64,000 nucleotides of DNA from Arcuatula senhousia (GCA_963971305.1 OZ020304.1:19450103-19514102), one strand, 5' to 3'. Counted from the stretch's first letter, positions 32,557-44,391 are shown. The notes: a model not told the origin generated them from the letters alone. Made by a program: numbers and translations.

Positions 32557-33350
32557 TCAGGTAAAAAGCCACACAAAGGGTACCCGGTAGAAATCCCCAC
32601 AATGGGTGCCTGGTTAAATAAGCTAGACCAAACTTTTGGATTTTTTCAATTAAAATGTTATGTTTTTTCCTTGGTTTGTCGTTATGTCGTTGGTTTTGAC
32701 GTTGATCATTTATTTTATTTATTTTAATACATTCATTTCCTAACGTCAAACTGAAAAAAAAACACAATTGCCTATTAGTATTATTTGTTCTCATCATATT
32801 TTTTGCCAGGTCATCTTAAACCTATCAATTATATATCTAGTTGCCATTGGTCTAGAAATATCAACCTGAAGCAAAGAATACTATATATTAAATAACATAT
32901 AGCTGAACAATTAAGTACTTTTACGCACGGTATTTCAAACCGTTGTTTGTATTTGGTGGAGAATTGTTTTCCTTAAACTGAAATATTGTAATGTTGCCCT
33001 ATAAATGTTTTAAGCAAACACATTTTATGTGATTGTCTTTTGCTGCATATATTATAGCGATTAAAATGTTTATTCCACATCTCATTATTTTCTAATATTT
33101 CCCCAAGCTGAACAGGGACTCGTCAAGGTACTTTGGAGTACCCATACTTAATCCTCCTATTGAATGTGTTACAATGGATGTTGATCTCTCTGATCAATTT
33201 AAACTCACATTTATGGAGAGGATATTATCTTGTTGTATGAAGGAAACATTTTTCTAGTATAAAAGATTTCCCTCTTGAAAATTTCAAATTGGAAAAATAG
33301 TTCAAAAACGGTATTTTTACCCAAAAAGTGCAAAATAAAAGTACGCTCAC
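32557..33350. other. No recognised feature
   Basis: AT-rich. The 92-codon minus-strand ORF at 32519-32797 starts inside flanking sequence and has no motif I recognise. Confidence 0.4.
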
Positions 33351-33820
33351 ATACCCCATGCGTCCACATTATGGACAGAGATTATCTATTTCGAGTTAGG
33401 AATAAAAAACGCTGAGTTGTTGTCTTTCCAAGTCGGCTTGTTAAACAGGAAGTAGATGATCGACAGACCTAAAAAAGTATCCCAACATATGGGACTCTTA
33501 AAGCTACATACAAAATATCAAAAGACTATGATTAATAGTTGCTGATAAATCTGTGACGAAAATTTTCAACCACTAAGATTTAGTGAAAAAATCTTAGTCG
33601 GCTTTTTTAACAGGAAGTAGTTGATCGACAGTTCTAAAAACGTATCACACCATGTGGGACCCCACTTGAAGCTACATACCAAATATAAAAATCATACAAT
33701 TAATAAAAGCGGAGATATCTTTTGAAAAAAAAAATTGATAACGGACAGACCGACTGACGGACTGACTGACTGACGGACGAACGGACCAGTCAAAAACAAA
33801 AACTTCGTTGCGTGGGGTAT
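33351..33820. mobile_element. Minisatellite-type element 5 (470 bp)
   Basis: Inverted ends are ATACCCCATGCG and CGTGGGGTAT. Inside are two units that start GTCGGCTT.TTAACAGGAAGTAG and include GATCGACAG, GGGACTCTTAAAGCTACATA and ATGATTAATAG-type blocks. A degenerate GACGGACTGACTGAC tract precedes the right end. A related fragment is near 57690-57730. The architecture matches the other minisatellite-type elements in the window, with a different sequence. Confidence 0.55.
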
Positions 33821-34102
33821 AATAAATGTGAAAGAGTTGCTCAAAACATTAAATTCATTAAAAAAATTATTAAGTCGCAAAAATCATAGATATAAGCAAT
33901 TATCTATCAGAAATAGGAGTTTTTTCCTTCAGGTAAAAATTATCTACCTATAAGAAGTCTTCATTTTCAATGAAGGTACGAGTTTAACTGATCAAATAGA
34001 TTAACTTCTATTATTTCTAAATTGTTTAGATAGATTAAGCGCCAGTACTCCAAATTACCTTGATGATTTCCTGTTCAGCTTTGGGGAATGAAACATTTAA
34101 TT

Positions 34103-34261
34103 AAGAATTGAATGTTTGTATTTTGATGTTTCCTTGGCGTGTAAAACCGTTGACCGAAGCACATTTTGAAAGAAGCGCGCAAGCGCTTCATGTTAAAAAT
34201 TTGCCACCTGTCAACGGTTTTACAACCCTATGAAACATCAAAATACAAACATTCAATTCTT
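34103..34261. mobile_element. Hairpin MITE, copy A
   Basis: About 159 bp in which AAGAATTGAATGTTTGTATT... and its complement form long arms, with GTGTAAAACCGTTGAC further in and a short centre GAAGCGCGCAAGCGCTTC. It is non-coding. Copy B at 34412-34553 has the same centre but different, also self-complementary, arms. Confidence 0.65.
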
Positions 34262-34411
34262 ATAATTACATTTTAATATTTTTTAATTTGTTTCTGAGTC
34301 ATGACCCGGCTACGGCCACGTGATTCAAGTGACAATTCATCGAGGTATGAAAGACGCTTCCATGTGTCAATTAAGTAATAAAATTACTGCATTTTAATTA
34401 TTTATACATTT

Positions 34412-34553
34412 AATGCAATATTTTTGAGTTTTATTGGTGTGTAAAAGCGTGGACCTAAGCACATTTTTAATGAAGCGCGGTAGCGTTTCATGTTGAAAAT
34501 GTGCGCAAAGGTCCACGCTTTTTCACACCAATAAAACTCAAAAATATTGCATT
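34412..34553. mobile_element. Hairpin MITE, copy B
   Basis: Arms AATGCAATATTTTTGAGTTT... pair with their complement. The inner arms GTGTAAAAGCGTGGACC and the centre GAAGCGCGGTAGCGTTTC align with copy A. Confidence 0.65.
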
Positions 34554-35444
34554 CAATGTATATAATTACATTCCGATAAAATATATTAAATGTTTGCACA
34601 GAAAATTGCACGAAGTGCATGGTTTATCTTTTTCAAATTACTCCGCGCAAGTCGTTGTTAAGGTGGCACGTGCTAGTGAGTTTTATCGAGAAATAAAAAT
34701 GCATTATTAACCGATCGAAATTGTCGTTTTAAAAAAGAATGTAATTATATGCGCGGTAAATGTAATTATTTGGCTATAATTAATATGTTAGCAAAAATAA
34801 GCACTATACACGAAATACTGTTGAATTCAAATACTATCAGTTACAAATTATACAATTCATTAAAAATAATATCAAAAAGATTGTTAGTAAAAAATTATGA
34901 AGTAAAATAAAAGAAACTAAAGCAGATATAAAACGTTTTTATATATATATATTTCAATCTGAAACGATCATCAACAGCGTTTGAACCAAAAGAAAAGTCT
35001 GATTAATCTGGTGCTAGCGGCCGGTTTACATTTGAAATGATGTGCAAGAGTTTGCTAAATGTTGCCTCTTCGTGTCTTTAGGATAATCTTGAACGACAAT
35101 GGACGTGCTTTTCGTTTTCTTTGTTTTATTTTAAAACTCTATTACTGACTTTGCGTTATGCATTCCCTATTTTCGTAAACAGTGAGTTATTTCCCATTTA
35201 CAACAGTTGTTCTCCATTTTGGTAAGTATATTACATTACAATGAATAAGAAATATCAGGTTTTCATTTTTTCTAAATTATTCAAAGGGCTTAGCGGACCC
35301 AGTTAAGGGCTTTACTTTTTATTTGGCGCATTCTTAACATTTTATACAATCTGCTTGTTTTCCCTCCTGTTATCTTTCAACGCAATATCTATCACTGATT
35401 CCGCCTCTAAAACAGGATTTTTCCCATCCAAAAGCTAAATTAGT
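34554..35444. other. No recognised feature
   Basis: AT-rich sequence with short, motif-free ORFs. Confidence 0.4.
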
Positions 35445-35610
35445 AGGAAGAACTTTTTTTGTTCAATCAAGGAAAGAACGAATAGGCACCAATGGTGCAT
35501 TTGAGTGTCAAAAGACTGAAAGGGCAACGACAAAACCCGTGAGCACGAACAAGAACAGCACAACACAAAATCAACCGAACGAAAATCAATCAAGTCGTAA
35601 CAAGATAAAG
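35445..35610 (-). repeat. Solo PLE family 1 3' tail
   Basis: Its complement contains GCCCTTTCAGTCTTTTGACA, followed by the ATGCACCATTGGTGCCTATTC block of the tail consensus. No RT is attached, consistent with 5' truncation on insertion. Confidence 0.55.
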
Positions 35611-37034
35611 TTTTGACAAAGCTCTTGTTAAAACTTTTCGTTTTTATGTATTTGTTTTGTTCTTTGTCTAAGAAGGCATCTTTCTTTGATAATTCAATGA
35701 CTGAATTTAAATTTTTGTGTATTTTATTTTGATCTTGAACTAACTGCAAAACAGCGAGAAGCACCTGCTGGTCTCGTTAAAGGCTGCATACTGCTATATA
35801 TATATCTCCGCTTGATTTTTTGGGCTGTGTTCACATTTCATTAGAGTTGTTTTAAAAAAATCTTTCCCAATGTAAGCCGTGTCACTTACTACGAACAAAT
35901 CAATGTCACAATAAATTTTACACGCGATGCTTTTGATTGAACTGCGCTATCAACCAATAGCAGTTACCTTCTGATTAAATCCTGTTAGTGATTGGACACT
36001 TTTATATTGTAACTTACAACAGGTGTATTGTGTCGTGACATTTAATGAAAGTCGAAGTTAAATTTCTCACATGCTTAGGTATTTTAAAGTTTGTCATTTC
36101 TAACAAAAATAAAGTGGGGACGTTATTGTGCAACGACCTTACATAATCTAACGAATTCAACTTATTTTCAACTCAGCCAAAGACAAATAAATTAAACCTG
36201 ATAAACATTTAAGCAATGTTCATAGCAGGACAAACCAATACTGTTTAAATATTTGTTGTTGCTAAAACTTAGCAAATTCAATCTAAATACTAGTAGCATT
36301 TTGTGTGGTTTTTTAACGATTGTTAAAATTCAAATTGGTTAACAGACAGATTTCTTTCCTTCAACTACACATAATCGGTACCTAGATGCCGAATTTTGCC
36401 TTCATTTTCGATCGTATTGTCTTTGAGAACATTCAATGCTAAATAAATATTTTCCTTCGTTATCAGTCACTGGTAAAAAAATATTCAAAGGACAAGGTTA
36501 TGATAAAGGCTATTTTTGGCCCCTTTTTCAAAAGTGAAATTTTGTGGTAAAATGTTCATTTATTTGATTTGATAAATTTAAATGTTTTAAACAAAAAGTA
36601 CATCAAATCTAATTTTAACATTTGATCAAACCTGATAAAAAAGTGGCTTTTTCTCAAAATTTCTCAATATTAGGTATATTTTTGTACAATTTTGGCTAAA
36701 ATAACTATGAGCAGAAAAAAAGTTAACTGTTAATTTTTCATACCAGAACTAATGTTTCCAGAACTTATCTTTGTGGGTAGCAGGTCTGCTCATATTTAAG
36801 TCTCACAAAAACCGTTATTATTTTAACAATTTACAGCCAATTTTGTTTCATTTCTCAGTTCTATCATTTTGTGCACATGCATAACTACACAACATGTCAA
36901 ATTTTCAATAAAATTTTGCCTGTTCCAAAAAATATAACTTCTGAATCACAAAATAACACTGTTATTTTCATTATTATAATTTTGGAAAATTTGCATATTT
37001 TCGGCCCAATTCGTGCTCTTATCCTATCTTGTTA
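35611..37034. other. No recognised feature
   Basis: AT-rich; nothing I can support beyond scattered poly-T and poly-A tracts. Confidence 0.4.
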
Positions 37035-37345
37035 ATGTATTAGATAGTGATAAGTGTATTGCCGATTGTTGTACTGAGACGTTCATCTTATTATCCCTTT
37101 TATATCTTTAAAACCGTGTTGTGTTTTGCGCTACTACCGGACCTTAAGATCGCAATGGAAGAGGGAGGTTTGGCGCGCCATAAAACCTGGTCTAACCCAC
37201 CATCTCATTTGAAAAAAACCTGTACCAAGCCAGGACCATTGTGATCTATAACTGTTCCGCTGTGTCTTCCATGTTTTGTCTTTTCTCTTGGACAATTAGA
37301 TTGATCCTCCAAGTTCGGTAATATTATTTTTACCTTTATTTGGTA
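37035..37345 (+). repeat. Solo PLE family 2 3' tail
   Basis: Complete tail consensus from TTGTACTGAGACGTTCATC to CCAAGTTCGGTAA, with the AAGATCGCAATGG/CCATTGTGATCT inverted pair. It lies just upstream of the Ngaro-type element. Confidence 0.6.
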
Positions 37346-37570
37346 TTTGACCTTCTAATATTTTGTTTCAAATGCTGCTGTTGAGCGGTAACTCTTAAAA
37401 ATATGCATCTACACATAACTTGAATACCTGATTTTTTCATTTAAAAGCTTTGGAGCCTTGGTATTTGTATCGTAAATTGATTTACACATAAATATTTATT
37501 GGATATTCGTGTGTTTTATTTTTCGCTGATTTTTTTTCACTGTATGTAGCGAAAATTAGTACAACTCGAA

Positions 37571-37812
37571 AATAATAAAATTTAAAATAATAATTTTTTA
37601 AATTCTATTATCATGAAGGACAAATAGATGTTTGAATTTGATTGTATTAGTTAGAATTTTATTTACACTGAATCATAAATTCATTTATTCATGTCATTCA
37701 GTGCCCCTTCGGGGATTTACAATCTTTATTTTAGTATAAATGACGTCACGGTACTACTTCCTTTTCAAAATTTGCTCGCCAGAATCCTGTCGGGTACAAG
37801 AATTATCTCAAT
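37571..37812 (+). repeat. Ngaro block A1
   Basis: Matches 48221-48830 with few differences once the two MITEs in A2 are removed. It includes TCATTCAGTGCCCCTTCGGG and ATGACGTCACGGTACTACTT. Homology ends at about ACAAGAATTATCTCAA. Confidence 0.75.
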
Positions 37813-38207
37813 TGGTCATTGGGGGCAGCTTGCATGGCCAGATTCCATTAAGAATTCACCCCTTATAGATAAGAAATCTGGCATATCTGGAAATGGTACC
37901 AGTACTATTGGCAATTTACTTATGGGGTCAAAGGCTGAGCAACAAGAAAATAATCCTTCAAATTGACAATTTAGCCCTGGTCTCCATTTTGAATAAAAGT
38001 AGTTCAAAAGACAGCAACATTATGAAGCTTGTTAGACAATTTGTTTTAATGTCAATGTTACATAACATTCAGTGTAAAGCAGTTTATATTGAATCGTCTG
38101 AAAACAAAATAGCTGATTCCTTGTCTCGGTTTCAGATGGAAAAGTTCAGACTTTTAGCATCAACAGCGGACCCCAACCCAACGCCTATACCAGAGGAGTT
38201 CTGGTAG
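37813..38207 (+). pseudogene. Ngaro-type RNase H, N-terminally truncated
   Basis: Starts as HWGQLAWPDSIKNSP in one frame, then shifts by one base near 37865 to RNLAYLEMVPVLLAIYLWG and continues open to 38207. It shows IILQIDNLALVSILN (catalytic Asp of RNase H), KAVYIESSENKIADSLSRFQ (terminal ADxLSR motif) and PTPIPEEFW. This is the RNase H that follows the RT in DIRS-like pol proteins. The RT itself is absent. Confidence 0.7.
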
Positions 38208-39103
38208 AATATATGCCAATGATTTCAATTTTTTTAAATCAGTCTGTCTCGCCTAATACTGTTATGTCATACCAGCGGAGTTATACAGAATTCTCAAAAT
38301 TTAGATTAACTAAAGGTTTACCTCAAAATTGGCCCCCCTCAGTTATGGAAATATTATCTTTTATAATTTTTCTAAATTTAAAAAAAATTGGCACATTCAT
38401 CTATCAGTTGCTACTTGTCTGGTATCTCTTTTTATTGCAAGATCAATGATTTACAAGACCAAACACAAAAGTTTGTTGTTCGGAAAGTACTTGAAGGACT
38501 GAAGAGGTCACAAGGTCAAGTCAAAGATCATCAATTACCAATTACGCTAGTCTTGCTGAAAAATATTGTTTATGTACTTCCTCTTTTTTGTCGAACCACA
38601 TATGATGCAACACTTTTTAAGACTTCATTTTCTTTATCTTTTCATGCATTGTTAAGAATATCAGAGTTTGCGGTTAGCAATGGTCAAATGCGACATATTA
38701 TGTCAATATCAGACATTTCTTCTTTCGGTAACATACTTAAGTTGCATCTCCCCCGTCAAAAACTGATCAAGCTGGATTAGGGTCTACTATTTTTGTTAAA
38801 GAACAAAATTGTGAGGAAATATGCCCAGTTTCATTAATGAAAACTTATCTGAAGATAAGACCCCAATCTAATGGTCCATTATTCTGTCATTTTGATGGTA
38901 AGCCCCTTACTCGTTATCAAGTTGTAACTATTTTGAAAAAAAGCCATAGCCACGTTGGGTCTAGATGAAAAGCAATACAGTTCTCACTCATTCCGTATTG
39001 GTTCTGCTACAAGTCTGTCTATGCAGGGTGTACCGGATGATGAAATTATGAAAGCTGGGCGTTGGAAGTCTTCGGCTTATGCAGATTATATTAGGCTTTG
39101 AAT
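38208..39103 (+). pseudogene. Ngaro-type tyrosine recombinase, frameshifted
   Basis: Follows RNase H within a few bases. N-terminal core-binding part: TVMSYQRSYTEFSKFRL, then HSSISCYLSGISFYCK. Catalytic part: LSFHALLRISEFA (Arg I), ICPVSLMKTYLKIRP, FDGKPLTRYQVVTILKK, HSFRIGSATSLSMQGV (the HxxR box), KAGRWKSSAYADYIRL (Trp and the nucleophile Tyr), stop at 39101-39103. At least three frame breaks (near 38390, 38750 and 38940) disrupt it. The enzyme would integrate a circular DNA intermediate of the element; this copy cannot make it. The catalytic residues themselves are all visible. Confidence 0.75.
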
Positions 39104-39169
39104 TTTCTTGTTAAATGTATATTTGTCAATTACAATGTTTATCATTCTTTTAAATGTAATTCAAAATTT

Positions 39170-39790
39170 TAGGTGGGCCAGTTTCTGTTTGGATTGTGGG
39201 TTCATCAACTATTAGAGATGCCTTTAGAGTAGCTAGATCCCGCCCCGGTGGCCTCAATCTGGGACTTGACAGATTAAATGTTAATATATGGTGGCAAGGT
39301 TACAGTGGTATGAGAATTCAACAGGTGAAGTCTCATTTGAATACTATGTTAAGATATGCTGACCTCCTCCCCTTTCCTTCTTAATACTACATGTATCTGG
39401 AAACACCATTGGGCAAACTAGGATAGGTTATCTCCGTATTAAAGTCAAAGAGCTGATTCTCTGGATTTAGGATTTAATGCCAAATACAGTAATTATCTGG
39501 TCCCAAGTTTTGCCTCGTAGTTCATGGAGATTTTCTCAAAATTTAAAATGCATGGAAAGATGTCGCTACAGACTGAATAATTTCATATCCTCTTTTGTGC
39601 TTGGGTTGGGGGCCGATACATCCATTATCCTGATTTGAGAAATAATATGTCCAGGTTTCTCAAGCAAGATGGGAGTACATCTAAGTGATATCGGTTTAGA
39701 AATAATGTTGAACATTTTACAAGGTGGTATTGAACAATTTATTTTAAACGATTGGATTGAAACTTTTCCTTCCTGTAGGACAATTCTTCA
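39170..39790 (+). pseudogene. Ngaro-associated SGNH hydrolase ORF, decayed
   Basis: Open at 39196-39384: VWIVGSSTIRDAFRVARSRP (block I, with GSS at the GDS position), then LDRLNVNIWWQGYSGM (the glycine block) and VKSHLNTMLRYADL. Downstream frames contain WSQVLPRSSWRFSQN, and near 39675 a one-base insertion within DG-VHLSDIG, the block V box with the catalytic histidine. SGNH-type esterase ORFs are known from Ngaro elements. Its role in the element is not established. Confidence 0.6.
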
Positions 39791-40057
39791 CTAAAGTTAT
39801 CTGCCAATTAAACACAGGAGCTTAATTGATTTAGGGACTCATATATACATCTTGTAGGTTAACTGATTTTTTTAAATCTTTGTTTATCAATTTGGGCTAG
39901 TGACCCCTTTTACAATGTATTTTATTGGATGTTCTCATTATTGAAACTTTATAATATGTTTGTGTTTGATTGATAGTGTTTATAGGCATATAGGGCCACA
40001 GGGGTGCAGCTTCCCCCCATTTTATGGCGGTTGACAGTGTACACTGTCAATGTGGCC

Positions 40058-40199
40058 AAAGCGCTGCAGGAACTTATATTTTTATTAGAACTGTAGTATT
40101 TACCCTATTTAGGCCCACCATTTGCGTTTCCCGCAGTGGTATTCAAAAATATCGTTAGGCAACATTTTATTTATGATAGATAGATAGACAGATATATAT
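40058..40199 (+). repeat. Ngaro block B1, first part
   Basis: GCGCTGCAGGAACTTATATT through AGATAGACAGATATATAT matches 49073-49225. B1 is interrupted at 40200 by a 6.9-kb TIR element, continues at 47072-47125, is interrupted again by a 920-bp element, and ends with 48054-48222. Just upstream, 40028-40047 is a perfect 20-bp palindrome (TTGACAGTGTACACTGTCAA). Confidence 0.7.
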
Positions 40200-40253
40200 C
40201 ACAGTGTATAACCGGACAGTAAGCGATCACGGAAGTTGATCACTGTCCGGTGG

Positions 40254-41889
40254 TATAATTCTAGTTGATTTGATAAAAATGTATTATTTTGCCATGAATT
40301 TGAGCCCTTATTCTACCGAAACTAAATTTTAAGAAAAATTAAAGCGTACAAATTGTTAACATTGTCATTTATCACTATTCAAGTTATCAATATATAGTGT
40401 GGATGATATAAATTTTCGAAAAAAATGGTTTAATCATTGGTATTTTTGACAATAGAAACTCATTGCGGCGAAAGAAACACAGATTATTAGTGAACCACTT
40501 ACATAGAAATGGTGCATTGCATCTCCATTTAAAGCTGTTTAAATAGGAAATCCTTTGGTGTCAAATTATTTGATGAAAATGATTTTGATTGTTTATAATA
40601 ATCAGATTTGTAAGAGCACTGCTCACTCCGTCTCTGTCCGACTAATTGCCACTGTACGCAATCATTAATTGTTAGAAAGTTATATCTATCTGTCCGATTA
40701 ATTGTTTGGTTGAATGTTGCAATAAGAATACAAATATCCTTACACAGCCATTATACAGCTAGAACAAAATATTTTTTAAAAAACTGGTACAAATTTAAAA
40801 GGAAATAGCTTATCCAAACAAAGTATTGCAATAAGATTGCATTGCTACATACATGTATGTATATTGAGGATTAAGATTTACTAAAAAAAGAACTATTTTT
40901 GTAATTTCTCTTAAGTTGGAAAACAATCCGTTCAAGCAAGTTATCGAAATTGAATATAAACATGTGATCATTCATCTAAGCTTTGAATTGGTATAAATTA
41001 ATTGGAAATTTTGGGAAAAAACATTATACCTGTAGGTAAAATTCCAGATATGGAAAGTTTGCCATTCTTTTTAAATCTAGCTGACTTTTCAAACTTTGCA
41101 AATGAAGATATGTATCTAGAGTTGATATACTGTTCTAATGTTTTATATACATGTGTATGCTTCATTTTCGTTACAAATAGTTATCATCGACACAATGTTA
41201 CTACAGAATGAAACATTAAAAATTGCTCAAATCAGATGAACTTCAGGTGGCCACACCACTTCAAGTGTACTGCTTCATGTAAATATGTACTAGTATTTGG
41301 CTTAAATCTAAGAGGGATTCATATTGAGTCAACAATTGATTAACATGGGCATAGCAATATTCATCTGTCTAAGTCTTTTAATTCATGAGATATGAAGGCA
41401 TTCAACTAAAACCTAGTGTTTACGGCCTAAATAGGAACTTTACATAAATTCAAGGACAAAGTCAAATGGTGTGGGTGTTTCGCTATTAACGACATATACA
41501 GTTTTAATGGTGTTGGAATGGAGTAGACTAACGTATGCTATTGGTCGATATCGTAAGAGCCTAGGACATTGCTGGGTTTGGCTTCCCTGTTCGAATGTTT
41601 CATAGTTTAAAGTACTTTTCTTTTAATACATGTACTTATGGTTTGTCGATCTTTTAATTTGTTTACTTAAACATTGCTGGTGAGCGCAATTTTTTTTTAT
41701 TTTTAAAGCAACTATATTTGTTTTAGCCAAAAATACCATCCTGCTTTTGTTTTACTCAAAGCAATGTCCTGTCTTTTTATTTCTGGATTATTCCCATCCT
41801 GCCTTTTCATTTCACATTTCACCATAGCCCCCCCCCCCCCCCACTAAGAACACATCAAATCTAAAAATTATCCGCTTCATGCGTTTAAA
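40254..41889. other. Interior of 6.9-kb TIR element, no gene recognised
   Basis: Holds subterminal CGGACA/TGTCCG motifs near 40635 and 40690, a run of 17 C near 41826, and the motif-free ORF 41002-41211. Nothing else is supportable. Confidence 0.45.
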
Positions 41890-42375
41890 GTTTAAAATTG
41901 TCTAAACCCAAAAGTTCTTCTTAGCCCAAACATAGTTTGATCAGGCCAAAACAAAATATGTGTTTGTTTCCTGCTTCCTACTCTTGAAAATTAGGGTAGG
42001 TTGGTAGAATTTAAAAAAAAAAAAAAAAATTATATTGAGTCAATGGTGAAGCAATCCCAACTTTAACAGTGCTTGTCCCAAAATGTCAAAATAATCTAAG
42101 GGTAGGGCCTAAAAAATAGGGTAGGTAGGGTAGCAGGAAACAGACATATATATATTTTTTGCCTCATCGTCATGATTTGTATTCCAGTTCAGTATTTTTG
42201 GTCTTATGGTTCCATCACACTCTGAACTTTCGTGTAGTGTTTGGAATTTTTATTTTTATTGGTAGAGCTCTGTAACAACCCGCCAAAAAGCTCCCCTGAT
42301 GAGTCTTGAATAGACGAAACGCGTGTCAGACGTAGAAAAATGTATTGTCTAAAACTGTGTTGTAATTTTTATCTT
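41890..42375 (+). repeat. Family 1 hammerhead repeat, partly decayed
   Basis: Starts with AATTGTCTAAACCCAAAAGT, the complement of a block in the 357-bp unit. After unrelated sequence with AAAAAATAGGGTAGGTAGGG it picks the repeat up again at 42180-42375, ending TTGTCTAAAACTGTGTTGT. A 25-bp stretch carrying the foldback terminus (GTAACAACCCG) is embedded at about 42271. Confidence 0.6.
42290..42333 (+). ncRNA. Hammerhead ribozyme relic, family 1
   Basis: CUGAUGA (42296-42302), stem II GUCU/AGAC and GAAA (42316-42319) are intact, and UGUC precedes the cleavage site after 42327. Stem I is disrupted: GCUCCC faces AGACGU, with three mismatches. Activity is unlikely. Confidence 0.7.
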
Positions 42376-42877
42376 TAATGTGCATCCAACTATCCAGCAA
42401 TGGTAAACGCATGTTAAGGCAGTCCAATAAATTTACGGTGTACGGTTTTTTATCAAGAAAACAGGGAAAAAATACTGCCATTCGATTTTCAGCATTAACC
42501 ATAGCCGGCATAATTCCGTTTATGAGGAAGTTTATAGATTCGAGGCTGTAAAAGAAACCAGTCGTGATAACCTGCAATCACAGTCTTAAACCAACTCAAA
42601 TTATAGTTAAGCTTTTTATTAATACAATTATTAATATAAAACATGGATTTACCAACAGATGAAAGCTCCATTACGTCCATGATCTTCATCTCAATTGTTT
42701 TCACATTCTAACGGGGCTTTTATATACTGTTTTGAGTATGTTGTTCGTATTATACTAGTAAGTGAAAATTCAAGGACTCAAATATCTCAGTAGACTGGAT
42801 GTCTATGTGATAAGAAAATTTGTTTCACAAAATTCCAAAGTCAATGAAAAGCTCCTTGTGAACCATTTTTGTTCCCC
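42376..42877. other. No recognised gene
   Basis: Two overlapping minus-strand ORFs (42326-42577 and 42495-42704) look unlike random low-complexity sequence (for example LDSWMHIKDKNYNTVLDNTF), but I recognise no domain. They could be a scrap of the host TIR element's own gene. Confidence 0.35.
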
Positions 42878-43127
42878 GCCGCAACGTGAAGCGGAGACAA
42901 AGAAATGCCGGGCGTCCGTCCGTCCGTCCGTCACACTTTTTGTAAGCCCTCTCAAGGCTACAAATTTTGTCAGATTTTAATGAAATTTATACCAAATGTT
43001 TATATTACTAATACCTTGGTCAAGTTAAAAAATCAGCATTTTTCAATAATTCTTTTAGGAGTTACTTTGACCATAAAAAGACTGGGTTTTTTTTGGCAAA
43101 ACAGACCTTTTAAGCGCTCTCATCCCT

Positions 43128-43135
43128 ACAGATGT
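43128..43135. repeat. Left 8-bp target duplication of hAT element
   Basis: ACAGATGT, repeated exactly at 44392-44399. The single-copy form CTACAGATGTTGACGG is present in the uninterrupted units of the host repeat near 45930 and 46090, which confirms the empty site. Confidence 0.9.
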
Positions 43136-44391
43136 CAGGAGTTGGGGTAATTGTAATTTGTAACTGTAATTGAGTGTAATTAATTACAAATGTTGATGTA
43201 ATTAAAAGTAACTTGTAATTTACACATTTTTCAATTACATGTAATTGTAACTTAATTAAATACTTTCAGAAAAGCATGTAATTGTCAATTACTTTTCAAT
43301 TACATTTCAATTACTTTCATTTTTTTTTTCTGGTCAGAGAGATCAATTGAAGGAAGATGGTACATGTACTGTAGAATACTTTTAAAAAGACTTAAGTTGC
43401 TCCCTCTTTGGACAATATATTGGCATATTTTCTCTTATTTAATTAACTGCATGTAAATAAAATGTTCCTAATAGCACAAAAATGACAAAAATTAAAGTTT
43501 ACACATCTCTCATTCAAAGATATAAATTACTCATGATTTGGTTCTTTTTTAAAAACAATAAAAAATGAATTGTATGATAACCAATTTACTGTTTATTTAA
43601 AAAAAAAATAAATATAAATTATAAGCTTGATCAAAGACCTGGAGCTATAAAGATATATGGCTTCTAATCCTTTGTTTTGACAATGAAGAGTTGACACATT
43701 AATTTACAACTGGTGTTTACATAATGAACCATTTAATTCATAAAAAGTAGTTCTTAATTAATATATCCCTAGGTACTGCTCAAGTAAAAGAAGCATAAAA
43801 AATATTCACTGAATTTTTACAACTTTATTCACTTATTCTGATTTCATTTTGAATAGTTAAAAGCCAACAAGATGTCGAACTCAAATAATATTTTTAAACT
43901 TTATGAAGTGCCAAAAATTAGTGAAATCAGTGAAACTGAAAATTTGAAAGCAAAATGTATCTATTGTTTGAACTAAATATCAGGATCTACATAAACTTGC
44001 TAGAAAGTGTTTGTTAATGCCTGCAACTGTGGAAATTTTTTTCCGTGTAACCGGTAAAACATTGAAGCCAGACAGATGTAGACTAGGGGGAAAATGCATT
44101 TGAACATTTGATGAACATTAAATGCAATGGAAGTTTTATTTAAAGACTGATACTTATCTGAAAATTTAGCAAATTGCATGCATGTAAATTTTTTTATGAT
44201 ATGTTCTGCCTAAAAGATGAAATGTAATTGTGTAATTTAATAAATTACATTTTTTAAGTAAGTGTAACTTGATTAATTACATTTTGAAATCGTAGTAATT
44301 GTAATTGTAACTAATTGAAGATTTTAGAAAAGTAATTGTAATTTAATTAATTACTTTTCAATGTAATTGACCCCATCCCTGACAGATGTTG
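43136..44391. mobile_element. hAT transposon remnant (1.26 kb)
   Basis: Ends CAGGAGTTGGGGTAATT and its imperfect complement AATTGACCCCATCCCTG, flanked by a perfect 8-bp duplication, are diagnostic of hAT. Subterminal 200-bp zones on both sides are packed with GTAATT/AATTAC boxes, the likely transposase binding region. At about 43985-44110 (plus) a scrap reads as LARKCLLMPATVEIFFRVTG, followed by KTLKPDRCRL. This is close to the hAT C-terminal dimerisation region, where the consensus has PATSAPVER. The rest of the transposase is gone. Confidence 0.85.
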
